This document shows positions 35,339 through 47,929 of a stretch of 64,000 nt of DNA, one piece after another. Made by a program: the position numbers and the translations under genes. The notes beneath the pieces were generated by a model that was given only the letters and a program-made list of their open reading frames with translations, was not told the DNA's origin and searched no databases. Positions within the stretch are counted from its first letter, which is position 1. Each line of letters starts with the position of its first letter. This DNA is from Takakia lepidozioides (Eukaryota > Streptophyta > Takakiopsida > Takakiales > Takakiaceae). The stretch covers positions 78,100,756-78,164,755 of the forward strand of contig CM060731.1 of NCBI GenBank assembly GCA_030704615.1, written 5' to 3'.

Positions 35339-38300
35339 TTATGACATGACACCCACAATAACTGCAAAAATGACAATGGGCAACAATCTCTTCCATATCA
35401 TGGACTTTTCTCGTGCATTGCTCGACAAATTCTGTCCAATAACCACTGAAGCAAATGCAACTTGCCTAACTCGATGCGGACTGATAGGCCCTGACGTTTC
35501 TGGCATTGACAGAAAATTTAACCCATCGACGGTATGAGTTGAGGAGTACAGGGGAGACGCCCATGCAAGGACATCATCTGCAGGAAACAAAACAGTGTGT
35601 GCTTGCCTGAGAGCTAAGAACTTTTTCTCTTCTCCTACAATCGAGCCAAGGTGCCATGTCAGCGTTTCACGAGGAATGGCTTGCTCCCCAATTGTGTGCA
35701 CTGCTGCATCTGCAATCATGGGTCGCACGTCTCTCACTTTTGATCCGAACCCCCCCACCTGCAAACATCGAAGTCGCTGGTGATCATCTAACCAGCATAG
35801 TCATTGCTGATCCCCTCCCCAACCAGGCCCGACCGACAAAGAATTCACCATCTAACAACCAGATTGTGCCAACTGATGTAATGTGACCAAGGATACTCAT
35901 TTGCTTTGCAAACACACCAATTTAGCCATCAAGCAATTGAAATGCTTAGTTATATGGATGCAAACCAGGCTCAAAACTCAAGATTGCTGGAACCCATAGG
36001 CGTAGGTTTAGCTTCAAAAGATGATGAGCAAAAGTTTCATGATGATGCAAAAGTGGATTCTAGTGATTCCTAGATCAATCCTTCCTCACACCAAACAAGC
36101 CTCCCTGACAAATTTTCAAGTTTCTTGATAAACCTACTGCAGTGGGGTGAACGGCATTAGTCAGCAGCGCCACAAACAGATTTCGATCTGGATCCATCCA
36201 CAATGATGTTCCTGAAAACATCACCACATGAAAAGGTTCAGATAGCCGAAACCAGACTTCTTAAGCTGGAAATATCCTGTGCAGAGTCAAGGAAGATTGT
36301 TCATTCATCAACTGTTAACATATTATCCACATTTCAGAAGAGCTTGGCAATCTAATCACATTGACATAAAAAACAACGGAACTGCCCGATGCCAACTAGT
36401 TTCACTCAAAGATAAGTAAAGAGGTCACAGCAAAAGATAATGGTGAAACCTGGAGATGGCAAAAAGGAGGATACCTGTGAAGCCGGTGTGCCCAAAAGTT
36501 CGAGATCCCAAATATTTTCCAGCTGAAGTGTAGCCATCTATTGACCGCCGCACTGCTACATCCCATCTGACACAAGGAAATTCCACACAAATTCTATATC
36601 AGATCTCTGACAATGGGTAGGATAACAATTCTAAGAACAATCGGGGCCAGGACATACCTGCAAACCCAGGGGGAGGTTTGCAATATAATCCACGGATCCT
36701 CAGATAACATCAACATGGTCCAGACGGAGTTTACGCTCATTGATAGATGAGCAAAAGCTGACCACGGTTTCAATACACGCATATATGTACAATAAATTGA
36801 GGAGAAATAGATGCAAACAACAAAATGTGGCACATGCACACAGATCATTGGCCAAACAAGTTGTTTCTGGAAATTATCAATGCTCTTTATTTTTGCTATC
36901 TGATTTTCTCCCCACTTGACTTGTGAGAGTGGGCAGGGAATTGTAAATGCAATCACAGGGTTTGCAGTTTGGTGGATGGTTTCTTGAGAGTTCAACCTGT
37001 CAAATTATGCCATTATCACCTGCAGGCAAAGGAATTTATATACAAGATAACACTCCCACAGGTGCACAAGCATTCTCCTGCCTTGGTATAGTGATGACCT
37101 ACTTAAATTGAACTTACAGCAAACCCAGGCTCCTCTTGCTTGGAAAGAGGGACTACCCAAGGGCAAAGGGGCGTGGGTTGGTGACTGTTTTCAGACCCGG
37201 GGTGGAGAACAAGCGCACAGTGCTTTCCTTAAAGAGACGTCGGTTAGTGGCCTGATCCATGCCCCCTGCCAGTATGGTCTGTGCAAACTGTGTGAACTCC
37301 CATCATCCCAACAAGCCATCTGTCAGCACTGTGACAGACCACATGGTCCCTACAAACTTCTGATCAAGGAACCCATCAGAACCAACAAAAGAGTGTAACT
37401 ATGTCCTAGGTTTTTATGTTATCACCCTCAGGAGAAAGAAATAGATGAAGGTACTTTATCACATCCACAGGAAGCTCAAAGAGCAGGGAATGAGAGAAAG
37501 AGATGGGGGTGGGTGGTGGTGAGGGGAGGATTGGGCAGGTATGCAAGGAATACACTGAGATACACAAGGAGGGAAGGGAGGGCCCAGTACCCGACACACA
37601 TCAATGATGGTGGAGAAAAGGCCCGCATGACCAGCCACCCCACCGAGCACAAAAGCTGTCGGGTCATGGACTGCACCCAGAGGTCACAATGATTGGTTTA
37701 GCAGCAAAGGCAGCACCCAAAAATAACCACATAAGGCTTGAGAATGTAGGCTTCTGCACAAGGAGGAGCTGGTGCAACAATTGTCACTAGGCCGCAAGAG
37801 GGCCGCAAGAATTCAAAAATCCTTGGTCCTTGTGAAGACACCAAATAGTAAGCCAATTGGCACATCTCTAACTGTAGCAAGCAACCTGGATGGGTGCCAT
37901 ATTATTCTTGACACACACACAGGTCACTGCCCTCAGAACTGGAGGTGTTCCCCCAAAGCATTAATCCCACTGTTCGATGCTGAAATGACCATTGATCAAT
38001 CAATGTCATTGAGCAATGTGAACTCCACACGCAACTATGACAGAATCATACACAAGTTTGATCAGAAATGGTCTCTAGTTTGAAGAAGTAAAGGAATTTC
38101 CTGTTTCCTGCACCTGGTGTGTAGATTGTAGAATGGCTCAACCAACCTGCACCTTTGCCAGGTGTGGTGTGTGACAAATCAACAGCAACCCCCATATTTC
38201 TTGGGTGACACCCACATGTCTCAACCAAGCCATCCCAGCCAGGCTGTTGTCTTGCCACAGAGACCTGGTGGTATCCTTATGGATGTCTGCTTTCGCCCAC

Positions 38301-41300
38301 ACTTCCGTCACTCTGCATTCCTCCAGTTCATGGGGGCACAGAATGTAGTACAGGAGTGTCGCAGCCATGAGGGCCAACTCCATGACCCTTTACAGTAGGT
38401 AGACACACAAAAGCCCTAGAACAAAGTAAAGAACAGGCTTACCTTCACCCCAAAGCAGGCGGTGCCGATGCATCCTGTCAACTTCAGTAGGCACCACCAT
38501 TGGATTGAAATCTGTAGTATCAATCGGGCGAAAACTCGTATGACGCATCCCCAACTGTCCAGTAGCACACGAATAACCGTCACAACTCTATATCATAATT
38601 GCACTGAAAACCTGTGTTGTACTTTTTCCCTGTAACTCCCTAGCGATAGAAATGATTGCTTCCAATATTCATTTTTATCAACATTAGCTAATAAAAAGGA
38701 GATTCTAGTCCTACTGATATGGAAGGTAAAGATCCATTCTTCCTATTCTAACTGTTTCTGCTCTACTGCTATCTTTTTCCATCCATGGTATTTTCTGCCC
38801 TCTCGACAAAAAAACAGAACTTTCTCCATTACCTTTATTTGTCACCAGCTTAAGGGTAGGTGAGGAATCTCCCTCCCACCCAACACCAGCTGCATGCATA
38901 CACAATCTGAAACGAGAACCATCCAAACCCGATAAACTGCACTACCTACTAGGAAAACTCGAACAAGCAGACAACAATACCTACAGGCTCAAAGATCTCT
39001 TTGGATGCGAAGACATCCAGGGGAAGACCAGAGATACGCTCGACAATGATGCCCAGCACAATCATAGAGAGGTCACTGTAGCGTGCCATGCCTCCTACTC
39101 CATACCACACCTTGTCCCGCATGATGTAGTCCAACACCTACGCCACCAAAGAAAACACATCAATAAGCCGCATCTGCAACACAGGGTGCAACACACTTTC
39201 CAGGTGTCATACAGAACCATCACTGAGTCATCCCCTGTCCCCTTGTGCGTTTCTTCATTTTATGAGCCTTCAGCTCCCAATGGATGTTTTACAGGCTGCT
39301 ATATAAGCCCTTTCCTTGCTTACAGGCGTGCAAGTAGCAACCTCATCACTAAAAGATCACAAGAGCATGGACAACTGTCCAAGTTACAGGATAATATTGT
39401 AACTGAACCTCATCCAATTACCTCTTCCCAATTGTCAGTCCCATATCAAAGAAGGGGTAAAACTCGGTGACAGGTGTTTCAGGGATGGTTCAAACCCAAA
39501 CTTGGATCCACGTTTACATCAAAGTGTTTAGGGCGTGCAAGTAGCAACCTCATCACTAAAAGATCACAAGAGCATGAACAATTGTCCAAGTTCCAGTACA
39601 ATATTGTAACTAAACCTCATTCTGTTACCTCTTCCCGATTTGTCAGTCCCATATCAAAGAAGGGGTAAAACTCGCGCAGGCCAGCGGTGTGTGTGAGAAG
39701 CTGACGCACTGTGATGATTTGCTTCCCATTGTTCCCAAATTCTGGGAGATACTTACATGCTACCTCCTCCAAAGCTGCACCAACACATAATCCACCAAAT
39801 CAGCCACACCACCTTATGTGTTCACAGACAGAGATCTAAAAAGGGAGACTAACTGTTTCCTGGAAACATTGGCTATCACAGATCCTTGAAGGCTTGGTTA
39901 GTTCTGCATGTGTCTGCTTCTCCTTGGAAAAAAAAGAGAGACAGAAAGTGTACCAATTTTTCCACGATCATACAAGAGCATAACGGAAGGGGTGGTCACC
40001 ATTATCTGCATTGAAAACAGACCCCACAAAAGAAATCACCAAATAGTCAAACGGGTTAGGATAACAGTATCTCTGATACGCAGGCTACAAAGTGAGGTCC
40101 TTGAACTAGAAAGTCAAAAACCCCATCCCGGCACCCAATAGTAAATTTCTGTTCCCATTGAACCTGCACACAACTTGTTGGAGGTAGAGCAACCTGCTAT
40201 GAGGCACTTATTGGCATTCCCTTAAGGACCCACCAGCCGCCATGTGATGCACCATCAACAGTTGACCCACTACATTAGGTGTGCGGGGTTGAAATGGTGG
40301 ACCTATCAGTGCAAACTGCAAAGTAGATGGCCCAAATTTCATGGAAAATGACGATATATCTAGTCAATCCCAACAGTTTCCAAATCACTTGCCCATCATT
40401 TCACATTTAGCTTATGGACTGCCTTATCCACATGTACAAGGTTGACAAGTGGCTGAAACAGCTGCCATCACTACCTTATTAAGTCTAGGCTGTTGTTGCT
40501 TACAAATCCTATCCTCGAGCACAAAGTTCCAGTGATTGCTCTGAGGAGAACTTACCTTGGTGAGAGATGCCATGTCCCATACTGACTCAGGGGTAACTGC
40601 AATGGTGGATTCACTGCACATTTGACCAGTCATTAGCTTGCACACCAATGTGTAAAAAACACTTTCAAAAGGGTGATAACAAGCTCAAATGATGAGTAAT
40701 AACTTAAAACAAACAAGGAACCATCCCCACCTTCCACCCCACCCCCAATAACATATATTCTGCTCTCATTATAGAGTATAAAAAAGTGGCGTGAAGCAGC
40801 TTCTGAGACCACAGTTGCCAACTTCATCACATTTAGCTAATGGATGGCCACAGACATTTCATGTGCACTGGAGGAGACATTGGCAGGTTACTGCAGATAG
40901 TTCAGAATGACTAATGTGCATCATCAATGAACTATCAAATAACTGTCTGTTGGGATAACAGGGAGTAAGGGTAAGAGAGCTTACAAAGTGTAGGTCCCAT
41001 AAGCTGCAAGTCAGGTCCAAAGAGTTCAACACAACAGAACACTCATGTCAGTATTTCCAAGTCTAAAGGAGAATATCTAGGATGCCACCTTCACTTCACT
41101 CTGATCATATCTCCTCAAGCAACCTGTTTCCTATCTTCTTTCTCACTTTCCTGGGAAGGACATTGACACCACCCCAGATCAACCTTCAATGAAAAACCGG
41201 AGTCTTGTAATAAACTCCAGATGCAAAGAAAAGTTGAGTAAAGTGAGGACCAAAATCAAGTCAGCAACCAGCAAGCACTACCAGCTCTGTCGGAATCCAA

Positions 41301-42772
41301 GAGAGGAGCTAATCAGACATCCTCCCAGGATACATACTGAAAATTAATGCAGAAGCATCTCAGAATGCAGATGCACCTCCTCACTCTCTCTCTTTCCCAA
41401 CCTCTGTGTGGACAACCTGACGCCAATATCCATTTTCTGATTCATTGTCCTGGGTACTCTCACGAGAGAGACACCCTCTTCAAATCCATCAAGGGAATTG
41501 TGCCTGAAAGTCTGTTTACCATCCTTAACAGTCTCAAGGCTGAGCCAAAAGCCCAGGCCCTTTTGGGGCCTAGTTATTGGGCAAACCACACACAGCAGAT
41601 TGATGCTTGTGTGAAGGATTTCTAGAGGATATCTGGAAAACTTGGATTAATTGTCTGTTCCAAGGTAAGTCATACTACCAGCGTCAGCCCCTGACAAAGG
41701 TGGTTTCTGTCCATTTGTGTTCCACTCAAACTGAGCACGGGGTCAATGGCCACAAGGCTACGGCAAACGACGTCTTATGACTACATTCTTTCCCAAACTC
41801 TCTGCATAGGTGTCAGACATCTGTAATCTCTGAATTTCAAACCCCACCCATGATTATTATTGGTTGACAGTGAGTAACTGCACAGGTACCATTATTTCAC
41901 AAGTGAAAGAAAACTCAAAACATAGTTCGTAACAGCAGGGCACACAGCTCTTCCCCTAATGATTTCAGTGGCAATAGATGCCTAAGGGTTTTAACTCCCC
42001 CAAATCCTGTAGCCTGCTCACATTTGAACCTTCTCGTGAGATACAAGAGAGAAAAGTGAGCCGCAGTGATAATTGATAACTGTCTTATTTTTGTCAGTGG
42101 GTTGAAATAAACTTGAATTGGCCATGGCAGCTTAACTAGGAACAAACCTTGGTAGTAGCAGGGAATGGTACAGGAACCAAATGCCACAGTCCCTCCAGGG
42201 AAGGTACGCTCTGCAATAGCCTGTGCACGCAAATTCATCTTAATTCCTCAAAAACCCAACTGAAGGCAATACAACACCCACCCACTACTGCAGTTACCAT
42301 CTCTACCTTTGATTTAAGTCTGCTACTTAGCAACTGCCAGAGGAGACCCCTGCAGTGGTCCCAAATCACCTTACAAACTATTATTTTAGGGTATGATTGC
42401 TGGATTTCCCCATGTATTGCAAGGAGTGCATATTAAAACCCATCAGGTAGTGGGTACAAGCCAAAATATTCCAGCAACAATTGGCAAAACTAGTATGAAA
42501 CTACTTTGTCACATAGCAGTGGATCCATATTTCAATTGACCCGATAGAACCTGATGCAGTGGAGAAGTGGAATGTTCCAAACCCAGCAACAATTTGAAAT
42601 GGAAAAACTCAGCCCACCCAGGCATCAGATACAACGTTACTGCCAAGGCATTCACAGGAAAACATCCAAATTGTGGATAGGAGTGGAATATCAAAGTTAC
42701 CTTGTGCATGATGTCACTGATGGTGGGAGGCTCATCGGTAGATGACATCAATCCATTGCAGAAGGCTGCCAT
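35339..42772 (-). CDS. Beta-lactamase-like serine hydrolase (class C / Pfam Beta-lactamase fold), about 14 exons
   Basis: Exons on -, in order: 42772-42701, 42238-42148, 41003-40985 (19 bases), 40613-40556, 40005-39954, 39774-39629, 39137-38985, 38554-38443, 37670-37591, one unresolved exon probably near 36,780-36,600, 36566-36475, 36211-36138 and 35758-35339. A TAA lies two codons before the start ATG. All three active-site motifs are present: S-x-x-K in WDMASLTK, Y-S-D in ARYSDLSM and H-T-G in FGHTGFTG. RQLLTHTAGL, IFEP|LGMRHT and LGGVAGHAGLFS are other family marks. The last exon encodes about 140 residues ending in a hydrophobic LLPIVIFAVIVGVMS tail. These enzymes are usually peptidases or esterases rather than antibiotic hydrolases. 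The core resembles bacterial serine hydrolases more than the plant ABC1-kinase/lactamase fusion. Confidence 0.82.
39326..39674. repeat. About 140-bp direct duplication carrying a piece of a serine-hydrolase exon
   Basis: 39326-39466 and 39533-39674 are near-identical (GCGTGCAAGTAGCAACCTCA to GGGTAAAACTCG), offset by 207-208 bases. The right copy includes the 3' part of the RQLLTHTAGL exon and its donor. The left copy therefore places a partial, non-spliced exon copy inside the next intron. Confidence 0.9.
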
Positions 42773-44389
42773 AATTTAAGCAAAACCCTCCTGCTTTGCA
42801 CTTCTCCTGGGAATTGAATAACTGTTTTGTACGTGGACTCTGACGCAGATTTGTGCAAAACCAGTGCTTCGAGTGAAGTTTTGTTCTATTCATCTATGCG
42901 TAATATCCCCAAGGTGCCCTTCTTTTCAAATTGAAAATTAAAGTCTCCACTCCGAACCAGTTCCAGGGGACCGAGAAATCAATGGCTGCCGAGAGAATGG
43001 ACAATCTTATTAGTTTAGAATTGGTTTATAGGCGATCATCACATACTTGGTGGCAGTGTCTCAGGGATGACCAAGGGGTCCTAGGCCGGCAAACAATATC
43101 CTCTCCCCACATACAAGTTGTATAAGCTGAAGATGGGGATGTCATTCGCAAGTGGAACATCTGAGATCCGCCAGAGCCTTCAATTCTGTCCACAATGCAT
43201 GGACCTTTGTGCCCAAAGATTCCCCATGAAAGCTAACTTGACCGAAGACACGCCAACTGACAGTCCGAGATAGGGCTGTCAAAAATTGTGCCCTGGGCAC
43301 TAAACAGCCTTGCACAATGCCAACTTCTTCAATAGATTTATCATTGAGATCGAAAAGCCTGATCTGATACTGCATTGTCCACCATTTCGAGATTAGATGA
43401 GATTTGAAACATTTCGGCATAACTCAACAGCAAGAGGAAGAACAACTACGACACCTATTCAATGAGACGAGATCCACGTCAAAGACAGAAAACGACACTG
43501 TATGACACCCAGCGCCCAACATTAAGCCTGAAATCTGCCCATCAAAAGTCCCATACTTGTAAGCAGGGGGGAGAGGATAAAATGGCTTCAGGCTTCAACA
43601 CTCACACGCAAACTAGGTCCGACTCGTAACAAAGTTTCAGAAGCCACCTGAGAGCTCCGATCCTCCCCGCTGAGTATAGCAATCCTGCACATGCGTGGTT
43701 CAAGATGGATTCAATCCTCCAGAGAGAATCAGTACTTCGCACACGGCAAACTCTCTTTGGGGTTGAGTACAAGCAACCATCACGGGCGGGGTGGCCCGCC
43801 CCCGCGATCGCACAGACGCCCCTCAAGAATTATACATACCTTATACGGTATTCCAACCAGCCGTTAACTGGAAGGCTGGCATTGGCAGTCTTGATTTGAT
43901 CACCTAGCTGAAATCACTCCTGAGGAATGGAATCACTAGTGAGAGCCGGAATCTGGCTTCAGAGGATAAATCATTTAACGTCCAATGAAATTACGGAGCA
44001 TGCTGCTCAACACACAGGCCATCGAGGGCCCAATAGACGGTCTGAAGGCACACGTTGAAGGATTGAACCCAGGATCGCCTGGTTATGCACAGGCAAGGCA
44101 CAAACTTACCTGCTCAAGTGAGAAAGTGAATAAAATATATATATATGTGACGCCTCCCGAAGGAAGCGTAACTTATGGTGTCACTTAACCCCGAAGGGCT
44201 ACTACCTTCCAACATGAAGGTGGACGCCTTCGTGACACACCAGACGGTGGTTTGAACTCACAACCACATCCAACGTGGTATGAATATAATAGAGCCGAAG
44301 GGATAAGTGTGAAGGGAACTGAGTATAATTAAAATTATAGCACTCACCCAGTTAGCGGCCGATGAGAATCTAGTATATACTAAAAATTC
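42773..44389. other. Upstream of serine hydrolase, weak ORFs, tRNA-like B-boxes
   Basis: A 92-codon ORF at 43142-43420 (-) and a 74-codon ORF at 43602-43826 (-) have no recognised family. Two B-box-like strings on - (GGGTTCAATCC at 44060-44070 and GAGTTCAAACCACC near 44,250) hint at SINE relics. An (AT)n run lies at about 44,135-44,148. The missing N-terminal exons of the LOG relic would be expected here but are not found. Confidence 0.4.
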
Positions 44390-44397
44390 ATCTGCAG

Positions 44398-45177
44398 ATT
44401 TGTGGTCAGACAGTGGGAGATCTGATTGTCGTGGATGACATGCACCAGCAGAAAGCTGAAATGACCCGCCAGGCTGATGGATTTATTGCTCTCCTAGGTA
44501 TTGAGATGTCTTTTAGGTCTTCTGTCCTCTAGCGTCGTCGACGTGTCCTTCTCCTGAAGCTTCGATGCAATACTGGAATATTGTAAGTAAAAGTCCTAGT
44601 AAATTTGGGGAATGAAGGTTCGATACAAGAGGAAACGTAGGTGTATGGTAACTAGTAACCTTGACTTAACTGTCTCATATCTTCTACAGGTGGATATGAC
44701 ACACTAGAGGAGCTGCTAGAAGTTGTGACCTGGTCACAGCTTGGTATTCACGCCAAGCCTGTAAGTAGGTGGACACGAATTCTTCAAAAGCAATCATACT
44801 CTCTATCTTATGTCGTTGGAAAGAGGTTACAATGTAGATATTAAAGAGTTCACTGCTGCAGCTTAGTACAGCTTATAAGATATGGCTCTCTTACAAGCAG
44901 AAGAAGAAACATTGTTACTTGATGTTGGAAGTCTAGCTGTACATACCCAGTAGACCTATGAAGTTTTTGTACTCTTGCTGAGCCAATGGGCTTGAGTCAT
45001 AATCAACAAGCGTAAACTGTGTGAGTTCTGCATGTGGACGGTTACTATAACTCACTGCTGGACATGTTTGACAAAGGCCTGGAAGAAGGGCCGTTTTTCA
45101 GTCACCAGCTTGGCACGTTGTTGTCTCTGCCGCTACAGCCAAGCTACAGCCTGTGAACTGCTTAATAAGATGGAGGT
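44398..45177 (+). pseudogene. LOG: LOG-type cytokinin riboside phosphoribohydrolase relic
   Basis: LOG enzymes release active cytokinin from its nucleotide. After a CTGCAG acceptor comes [21 protein letters not shown] ending ADGFIALL|G at a donor near 44,497. The next exon (about 44,691-44,760) reads [20 protein letters not shown] up to KP|GTAAGT. A third block from about 45,037 reads VDGYYNSLLDMFDKGLEEGP. After that the conserved HVVVSAATA and ACELLNKME pieces are each in a different frame, so there are two frame breaks. The substrate-binding motif PGGxGTxxE is altered at two places (Pro to Leu, Gly to Asp), and no N-terminal exons are present. A dead gene copy. Confidence 0.75.
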
Positions 45178-45299
45178 GAGAAATGTGAGCTGCATGGAGG
45201 AAAATGGACATGATCAACTCTGCAGAAGCACCAAATGTCAAAAACATGTGGAGAGGTCAGATGGGTTAAATAGATCTAGATCTATAACATTCGATTAAG

Positions 45300-46900
45300 T
45301 ACTCAATCTTTGTTTCAGAGATCAATCGCTTAGTTACAGCATTTGTAATTATCATTTTGGAACTGTGTGGACTATTGCTTTGTGCAGATTGTCCATAGCA
45401 GTGTATGGGTGCTTCAAGTGAATTTTATAGTGGCTGACCTTGCTACATTGCACCATGCATTTGTACGGAACATGCAAGTCGTTGAGGGTACTGTCCCATA
45501 GAGAATCCTGCACTCATGGACAGTGAATGAAGCACTTAAAATGTCTGTACAATGAAAAATATGGACTACATGTAATAGCTTGAAGGGTGGTGGATTGAAG
45601 GTATGATGGACTGTTAAAAGAGAATCAAAGTATAAGTCACATGGACTATGTTGGAAGGCAGATGGATTTGGCTAACACCGATAGATTTTCTAAGTAGTAA
45701 TGTGGACTACGTATGGAGCGTACTATTGGCTATCACAAATGGACTTTCTGAGTATTGGTATTGACTCCCAAAGAGAAGTAAGGCTATTATGAAGGGACTT
45801 TTTGAGTACTAACATAAATTATGTGTAGAAAAAAACAAACAACTGGGCATGATCACTGGACATTCTTTGTGCAGCCATGGACATTCCATCTACAAAATTG
45901 CAACAATTTGGAGCAAATAGTGGCATGTCAGTTCACCATGTGGGGTCACGTCCCGACGTGTGGGATTGTGAGAGACAAGGGAGATGATGACAATGAGTTG
46001 AGGAGGACGACGCAACCTGCACCTGAGTGTACTAAGTTACCATCCCAGCGTGAACTAGTCCAAAACAATGGGACCAAAGGGCAGACCTGAATGATTGATG
46101 ACCTCAACCTAACGGGAAAAATGCGTGAGAACCCGGCGGGAAGCGCGCGAAAACATCATCCGTGGAACCCATTTTGCCACAGTGGCCGTTCAAATTGACC
46201 ACAGACATTTTAAATATCTCTGCCCCCCTTGAGCGGCTATATAGCACAAATTGGAGCTAGTGTTTAGGGCCTCGGGCCTTGGGATAGCCTTTCTTTAGCC
46301 TCATTTTTTCTCTAATGAAATATTCTTGCCGATGTATCTGTCGATTCCAATCCAAGCATGCATAAAAACCTAAATCTATGAATTGATGAAGCACAAATAT
46401 AACCACGGTCTTGGAAGCTTGCAATTGATATGTCCAAATCACCTACTTTTTTTCAAGCCTTCCATTATTGTCATCTCATTGTTGTTGTTTGCAATCACCT
46501 TCTACATCAGCTTTGCAATCCCCATCTTCACCTGCACAGAGCATGCTCAATGTCTTAGACATGGTCACCGTGGCCCAGCGGATGTCCGAACCTAAAGAAA
46601 AACAAAAATTAAAATCAGTATAGCCACTGTCGCTCGCCCAAAGGTCGCCTCTCGTCCAGCGGATGCCCGACAGTCAATTTTCAAAAAACAAAAACAAAAT
46701 AAAAAACGTCATGTGTGCAGTACACGTAGGCGGTCACCTTGATAATGGATAAAATCCGATTGCGTTCATAATTAACAACTGGGATTCCAAGGATCTCATT
46801 AGAAAAAATATCACCACATTCCTTCAAGTTCAGGTTAAGTCTATGATGTGATTCTTTCACACTTTCTGTTTCTGAAAATTCATACACGATAACATCAAAT
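45300..46900. other. Repeat-like stretch without a recognised gene
   Basis: 45,540-45,830 contains a loosely repeated phrase around (A/T)TGGACTA(C/T) at irregular 50-60 base spacing. An 89-codon ORF at 45821-46090 (+) is unsupported. Nothing is recognised from 46,100 to 46,900. Confidence 0.35.
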
Positions 46901-46919
46901 TAAAACTGCGCGTTGTTCT

Positions 46920-47420
46920 TACTAATACATCTTTTCATCTGTAGGGCTAGCTGATAAAAACTAGGACATTATGAAGGGCCATGGTATCTTTCAGATTGAA
47001 TGTTCTTTCGGTTGGTAAAGTCTCATTGACCATGCCAAGGTTACAAATTACCATCGGAATCACTGGATCGAACCATTGCATGTCGAGGATCTGTAATCAT
47101 ACCGAGCTCCATCGCAGACCTAAAAATTAGCTGTCATGTGCACGCATTGCAAGATCATAGCTATATCTGACAAGTGATTGTGTGTAGACTCCACACCACC
47201 ATTGATTAACAGAATGTGAGAATGAGCCTTGCACGTCCTCTTGAACTAATTTCAGGTTATCAGCAAAATGCTAGGACAATAGATTGTGGGTGTTGCCAGT
47301 GTCTATTAGCACATGGATGACCGATCCAGCCATATTGTCATAAACTTGAATAAGACTATGATTATATGTCACATGCTCTTCAACAAAAGCTGCTAAAACT
47401 CGGATATGTGTTGGGTGGAA
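46920..47420 (-). mobile_element. Degenerate LTR-retroelement fragment with retropepsin-like DTG
   Basis: On the - strand near 47,265-47,325 the translation contains HVLIDTGNTHN, the aspartic-protease signature of retrotransposon polyproteins, followed further down by a MQWFDPVIPMV-like segment. Several stops interrupt the frame. No LTRs are identified, so this is a short relic. Confidence 0.5.
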
Positions 47421-47929
47421 GCAAACTAGGATGGATCAGTAATAACCATATCATAAGTTTCTAAAGAGAAAAGGAACACCACGCAAAGTTCTCATTTGTT
47501 TTTGTTGCGCCACTATATGCGAGTGTCCTGAAGTTATGAGATCCAGTTTCTATTTGTCGTAGAGTCTTTGCTGAAGAGTATGGTCAATTGCGCTGAAGGG
47601 CTCAGTCCAAAACGCATTCAAATCCATAGAGATATTGCATTGGAAGATATCACCAAGCTATTTGGTCATGTCATCAACAAAAATTGTCAGAGATATATAT
47701 ATATCACGATGACCTACCCTGATACGAAAAATAGAAACACTCTGGATGATTGTGCATCAGAAGTCATATGTCCCTACATCACAACTTATCTCATTAGGCA
47801 TGGCGAAAGGTGTTGCATGTGAGGAGAAGAAAAAAAAATGAATTGGGCGTTGTATGCAGAGTGGACAAATGTGGAGCAGAGGCATTTTATTATGTTTGGG
47901 TGTAGGCTACCTCTCGACAATGGCGACGG

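Noticed and set aside
35346-35886. + strand ORFs over the last serine-hydrolase exon
   Set aside because: Antisense shadows. The - strand exon continues the hydrolase frame with a proper acceptor.
43142-43420. 92-codon ORF upstream of the serine hydrolase
   Set aside because: Looks moderately protein-like, but it has no recognised family and no splice link to the hydrolase start, which has an in-frame stop just upstream.
44060-44260. tRNA gene or defined SINE
   Set aside because: Two B-box-like strings are present on the - strand, but no cloverleaf can be folded and no A-box at proper spacing is convincing.
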